Assembly: GCA_016800925.1 (NCBI GenBank)
Contig: JABCPU010000044.1
Location: forward strand, 186,001 to 250,000
Reading direction: 5' to 3'
Origin: Suillus spraguei
Taxonomy: Eukaryota > Basidiomycota > Agaricomycetes > Boletales > Suillaceae
Length of the DNA stretch: 64,000 nt
The translations under genes and the position numbers were made by a program. The notes beneath the pieces were generated by a model. It made no database searches. It was given only the letters and a program-made list of their open reading frames with translations, and had not been told where the DNA came from. This document shows, piece after piece, positions 61,189-64,000 of this stretch. Position 1 is the first letter of the stretch; each line of letters opens with the position of its first letter.

Positions 61189-61880
61189 ATGTACCCAATC
61201 GGCTTCAGCGGGGATACAATGATGGCAGTGCGTATTCGTCGCCCTGTATCATTGAACACTCTCATGAGCTATAGGTCATTGCAGTTCTAGCCAATTCTGG
61301 AAACGACGTCCAGAAAGTTCAGGATGCATTGATATTATACATTGCACGGAAAAAAACAGAAGGGCCGGTCTGAACAACAAATTCAAGATAAATTATTGCA
61401 GCTGGAGGATAAGGTCAGTCATATTTATTTTCTTGTCTAACTCTTCAATAACACCAGATATTTCAGTTTAAGCACATCGAGGTGTGGCATTCGGCATTCC
61501 GAAATGCGCGAGCATCATACCAGCTTCCCAGGTCCAAACATATCCCACTTCCCAAGTCCGGTAGCCGCAATCATGAGCCACTTCATCCAATAGACACACG
61601 ACTGTCAGTCCCCTCCCCTCTCAATTCGCCTGCATCACTACTCCATAGCTTGCCAACCCCTAGCAGCCGGGATGGTCCATCACCGGCATCACAGGACCTA
61701 CCACACGTGTTGCCTGCCTTTCCTTGGACAAACGAGAGTCTGGAATCTCGTGTGCATGCTGCTATAATGCCTCCTGAGCAAATGACTACGTCTGACGTGC
61801 TTTCGTTGCTCTCCCGATATAGTGACTCCGAAGGAGACGACGAGATCACAGCATTCCTATCCCAGCTCGAGCAGAGCTAG
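61189..61880 (+). pseudogene. orphan protein, paralogue 2, with a one-base frameshift
   Basis: Same three-exon plan as the gene at 59601: exons 61189-61227, 61275-61413 and 61467-61880. Exon 2 is 139 nt where paralogue 1 has 138. In its run of seven A (about 61350-61356) one extra base throws the frame into TGA; with six A it would read KKQKGRSEQQIQDKL, matching paralogue 1 in position. Exon 3 begins KHIEVWHSAFRNARASYQL and ends DVLSLLSRYSDSEGDD, the counterparts of paralogue 1's motifs. Either a recent pseudogene, a sequencing error in a homopolymer, or a gene starting elsewhere. Confidence 0.6.
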
Positions 61881-62800
61881 CCAGAATCATAGAATCGTAT
61901 CGTATTCGACATTATGTTGCGCCGCACGCTTCCTCTTGCCCTTTGTCTTACACCCACTCACTCACCTCTCAACAGTCAATAACTTGCAACGTTGGGGGGT
62001 TGTTCTGCATGTTCTGCGTGTCATCAGCGGCTTGTTTGTCCACAAACGTTGTTACACCTAGATCCCCACAACACGTTTCTCTATTTTGCAAATCCCTGCA
62101 CGGCTACCTTATGAAACCTTGACAAAAGGTGTCTTATCAGTCATGACATATCGATGGAGTCTGTCCGAGTCACTAGCCTCCAATTCTTTGCATTAAACGA
62201 GCCACCGTTCCTCCCGCTAAAGGATAAACATGGGGACCTTGGATATAGATATCTTGCAAGTGACACACTGCAATGCTGCGGGAACGGAAATTTATCTAGG
62301 TTACATTTTAAAATTCTTCTCGATGATATTGCAAATGTGTATTTTCTTCTAAATCCTCGGTGAAACATGGTGCTCGCCGCTTGCAGCTATCATTCCTCGT
62401 TGGTTGATTAGACAGGCGATACATTGAAACAAAGTGAGAATGTGACATTCTTTCAACAAGTGCTCTTTCAGGCTCTATTTTAGCCGCACAGCGGCTAACC
62501 TTCATTCTACGCCCCCCCCCATCAATCCACCATAACTATATTCATAAGTACAAAGACGGGCGATGCATTGAAACAAAGGAAGAATACAATATTTATTACA
62601 CATATGCTCTTTTGGGCACTATCGTCACAAGATTAACCATGCCGCAGCTAACCTTCATTCTACACCTTCCCCTCAATCTACCGTAAATATATCAACACTC
62701 CCGCCGCGTAGCAGTATTCGAAAGCCTACATCGCCCAGATAAGTAAATAATGACAAGTGCGGCAGTGCCTGTCACAAAACGGATGGCGCGTATATGCTAG
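61881..62800. other. intergenic region with an old tandem duplication
   Basis: No gene supported. Two diverged direct copies of about 145 bp (about 62,411-62,548 and 62,556-62,700) share GCGAT(A/G)CATTGAAACAAAG, TGCTCTTT and AGCTAACCTTCATTCTAC. A run of C at about 62,510 lies in the first copy. Confidence 0.5.
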
Positions 62801-62814
62801 AAATATTAATAATT

Positions 62815-63241
62815 AGACTTGATGAGCAACAACCCAACTCGTAGGGACAAGAAGACGCCCTTCAGGCCTGTGAACAATCTCAGCTGACGCCAATTGACAC
62901 AAATCCGAGGATCTGAAATGTGCATGGAGGACATCACGACGACACTTTACGACTCCGCACAGAGCAACAAACCTTTACTCCGAGATGAGCGAGGATGTGC
63001 CTGGCCATGCCTCCTTTCTTGAGCATTTTGGAACAGCCACTCATGAGCAGCATTTACTGGCACTGTCCGGGCCAGTGATACCATGCTCTCGGATGTGAGT
63101 AAAAATTGCACTGGTCGTTCCTTCTACAGACATGCCACAGAGGCCATCCTGTGATTTGCACTCGTACGCAACAACCTGCTGGCCACTTTGTTCGAGTCGA
63201 AACAAGATTTCGTAATCCACGTCAAGAATATGGATAGACAT
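62815..63241 (-). pseudogene. C2H2-like zinc-finger protein fragment with frameshifts
   Basis: From ATG 63241 the frame encodes MSIHILDVDYEILFRL, CKSQDGLCGMSVEG and IFTHIREHGITG, a Cys2His2-like unit. It then ends after KCCS at a TGA. In another frame the sequence continues SGCSKMLKKGGMARHILAHLG and VKVCCSV, a second finger; in the third frame KCRRDVLHAHFRSSD follows. Two one-base changes would connect these. The order matches a small zinc-finger family I recall from mushroom genomes. Broken as it stands unless splicing repairs it. Confidence 0.55.
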
Positions 63242-63911
63242 GTATCAGAAAGTAAATCGTTGAAGGATATAAGCTACGCTGTTGGTCAGCATTAATTGAC
63301 GAGCTGCTCTTTGGAAACATGTACCCGACGCACCCTACAGAGGAATTCAAGTTGATTAAGAAGAGTGCCGTCAGAGAACTCTCTAGAATGCTACAAGCAG
63401 GAAGGGCTGGACAATTCGAAATGTGAAATTCTCATCCTCCGTTATAAAGTTCCTCTATCACAACTAATATGCCAAGCCATTGTAAGTGTGATGTGTGTGC
63501 GCCGAGCAAAGTCAGACATAAGGTGAATATCACAGACTTGCTACGTACCTGCCCCCTGCCGTTTTCATGATCGAATGTCGGGCCTCTTGCCCTTCGCAAC
63601 GTTATCCATTGCTGTGGTCCGATAAAAATGGATCAGGCAACAATCTGCTGGAAATAACGGTAATGGCATATTATGAAACTCTAAATCAAACTACTTACAT
63701 AGATTCACATGAAGTCCGCGAGCATTCTTTCTGATAGATAACTCCAGTGCACTTAATACCAATTCTCGTATCAGCGGCTAGTCTGCCAGGATGTATTCCT
63801 GACTACGATCAGATCGAGTAATTAGTACTTAGCACGACGCTTTCGAAACTTGTTATCAGGCTGCAACAGATATTTAAGTATTGACGTGAAGAAACGCACA
63901 GCAAGACAGAC
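63242..63911. other. no supported gene
   Basis: Minus-strand splice-like signals (GTAAGT...TTTCCAG near 63,640-63,710) hint at exons of a gene entering from the right, but no reading frame can be trusted. Confidence 0.3.
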
Positions 63912-64000
63912 CTAGCAATCCTGAATCCAAGACTTTGGGTATTTGAGCACCTCCATCATCTTTCCTTCCGCTGAATCATTCTCTTCAAACATATCTGACA
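63912..64000 (-). CDS. possible 3' end of a gene cut by the window edge
   Basis: A minus-strand frame from the edge encodes MFEENDSAEGKMMEVLKYP and ends at TAG 63912-63914. Composition is protein-like; family unknown, and it could equally be read through by splicing (a GTCTGT donor follows the stop). Confidence 0.3.
   Translation of the reverse strand, partial: SDMFEENDSAEGKMMEVLKYPKSWIQDC

Overview
The window is nuclear DNA of a filamentous basidiomycete (Agaricomycetes). Genes are dense in introns of about 47-60 bp with GT(A/G)AGT donors. The protein families are typical of mushroom-forming fungi: GH55 glucanase, polyporopepsin-like protease, WD40-TPR-HET protein, Crinkler-type protein and F-box protein. 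The WD40-TPR-HET and Crinkler proteins resemble, from memory only, families common in ectomycorrhizal Boletales; that order-level placement is tentative.

Left part (1-22,650): a decayed cytochrome P450 (+), an intact secreted GH55 beta-1,3-glucanase of 23 exons (+), then on the minus strand the eIF2alpha kinase GCN2, an NAD(P)-dependent reductase of the dihydroflavonol-reductase type, and a 1,260-residue protein with seven WD40 blades, TPR repeats and a C-terminal HET domain.

Middle (22,650-39,800): a transposon island. It holds a 416-bp MITE with long inverted ends, a 5'-truncated LINE cut off by the end of a hAT element, the hAT gene itself cut by a Ty3/Gypsy pol fragment, LTR and gag relics, a broken SANT/Myb-like gene, a tyrosine-recombinase remnant, and a full-length chromodomain Gypsy element (189-bp LTRs, CTTCC target duplication). 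That last element sits inside the last part of an aspartic protease gene (34,340-41,255) and splits it. The in-frame stops recognised in the retroelement ORFs are TGA at sites consistent with CGA>TGA, and five of six LTR differences fit CpG transitions.

Right part (41,450-64,000): a very large, low-complexity conserved-looking protein (-), an F-box protein (+), a Crinkler-type protein with three tandem ubiquitin-like N-terminal modules joined by splicing to a kinase-like C-terminal domain (-), the mitochondrial branched-chain 2-oxoacid dehydrogenase E2 subunit (-), a pair of tandem paralogous orphan genes (+; the second has a one-base frameshift), and a broken C2H2-like zinc-finger gene (-).

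Housekeeping genes (GCN2, BCKDH E2) are mixed with fast-evolving families linked to non-self recognition (HET, Crinkler, F-box). No tRNA, rRNA or CRISPR was found.
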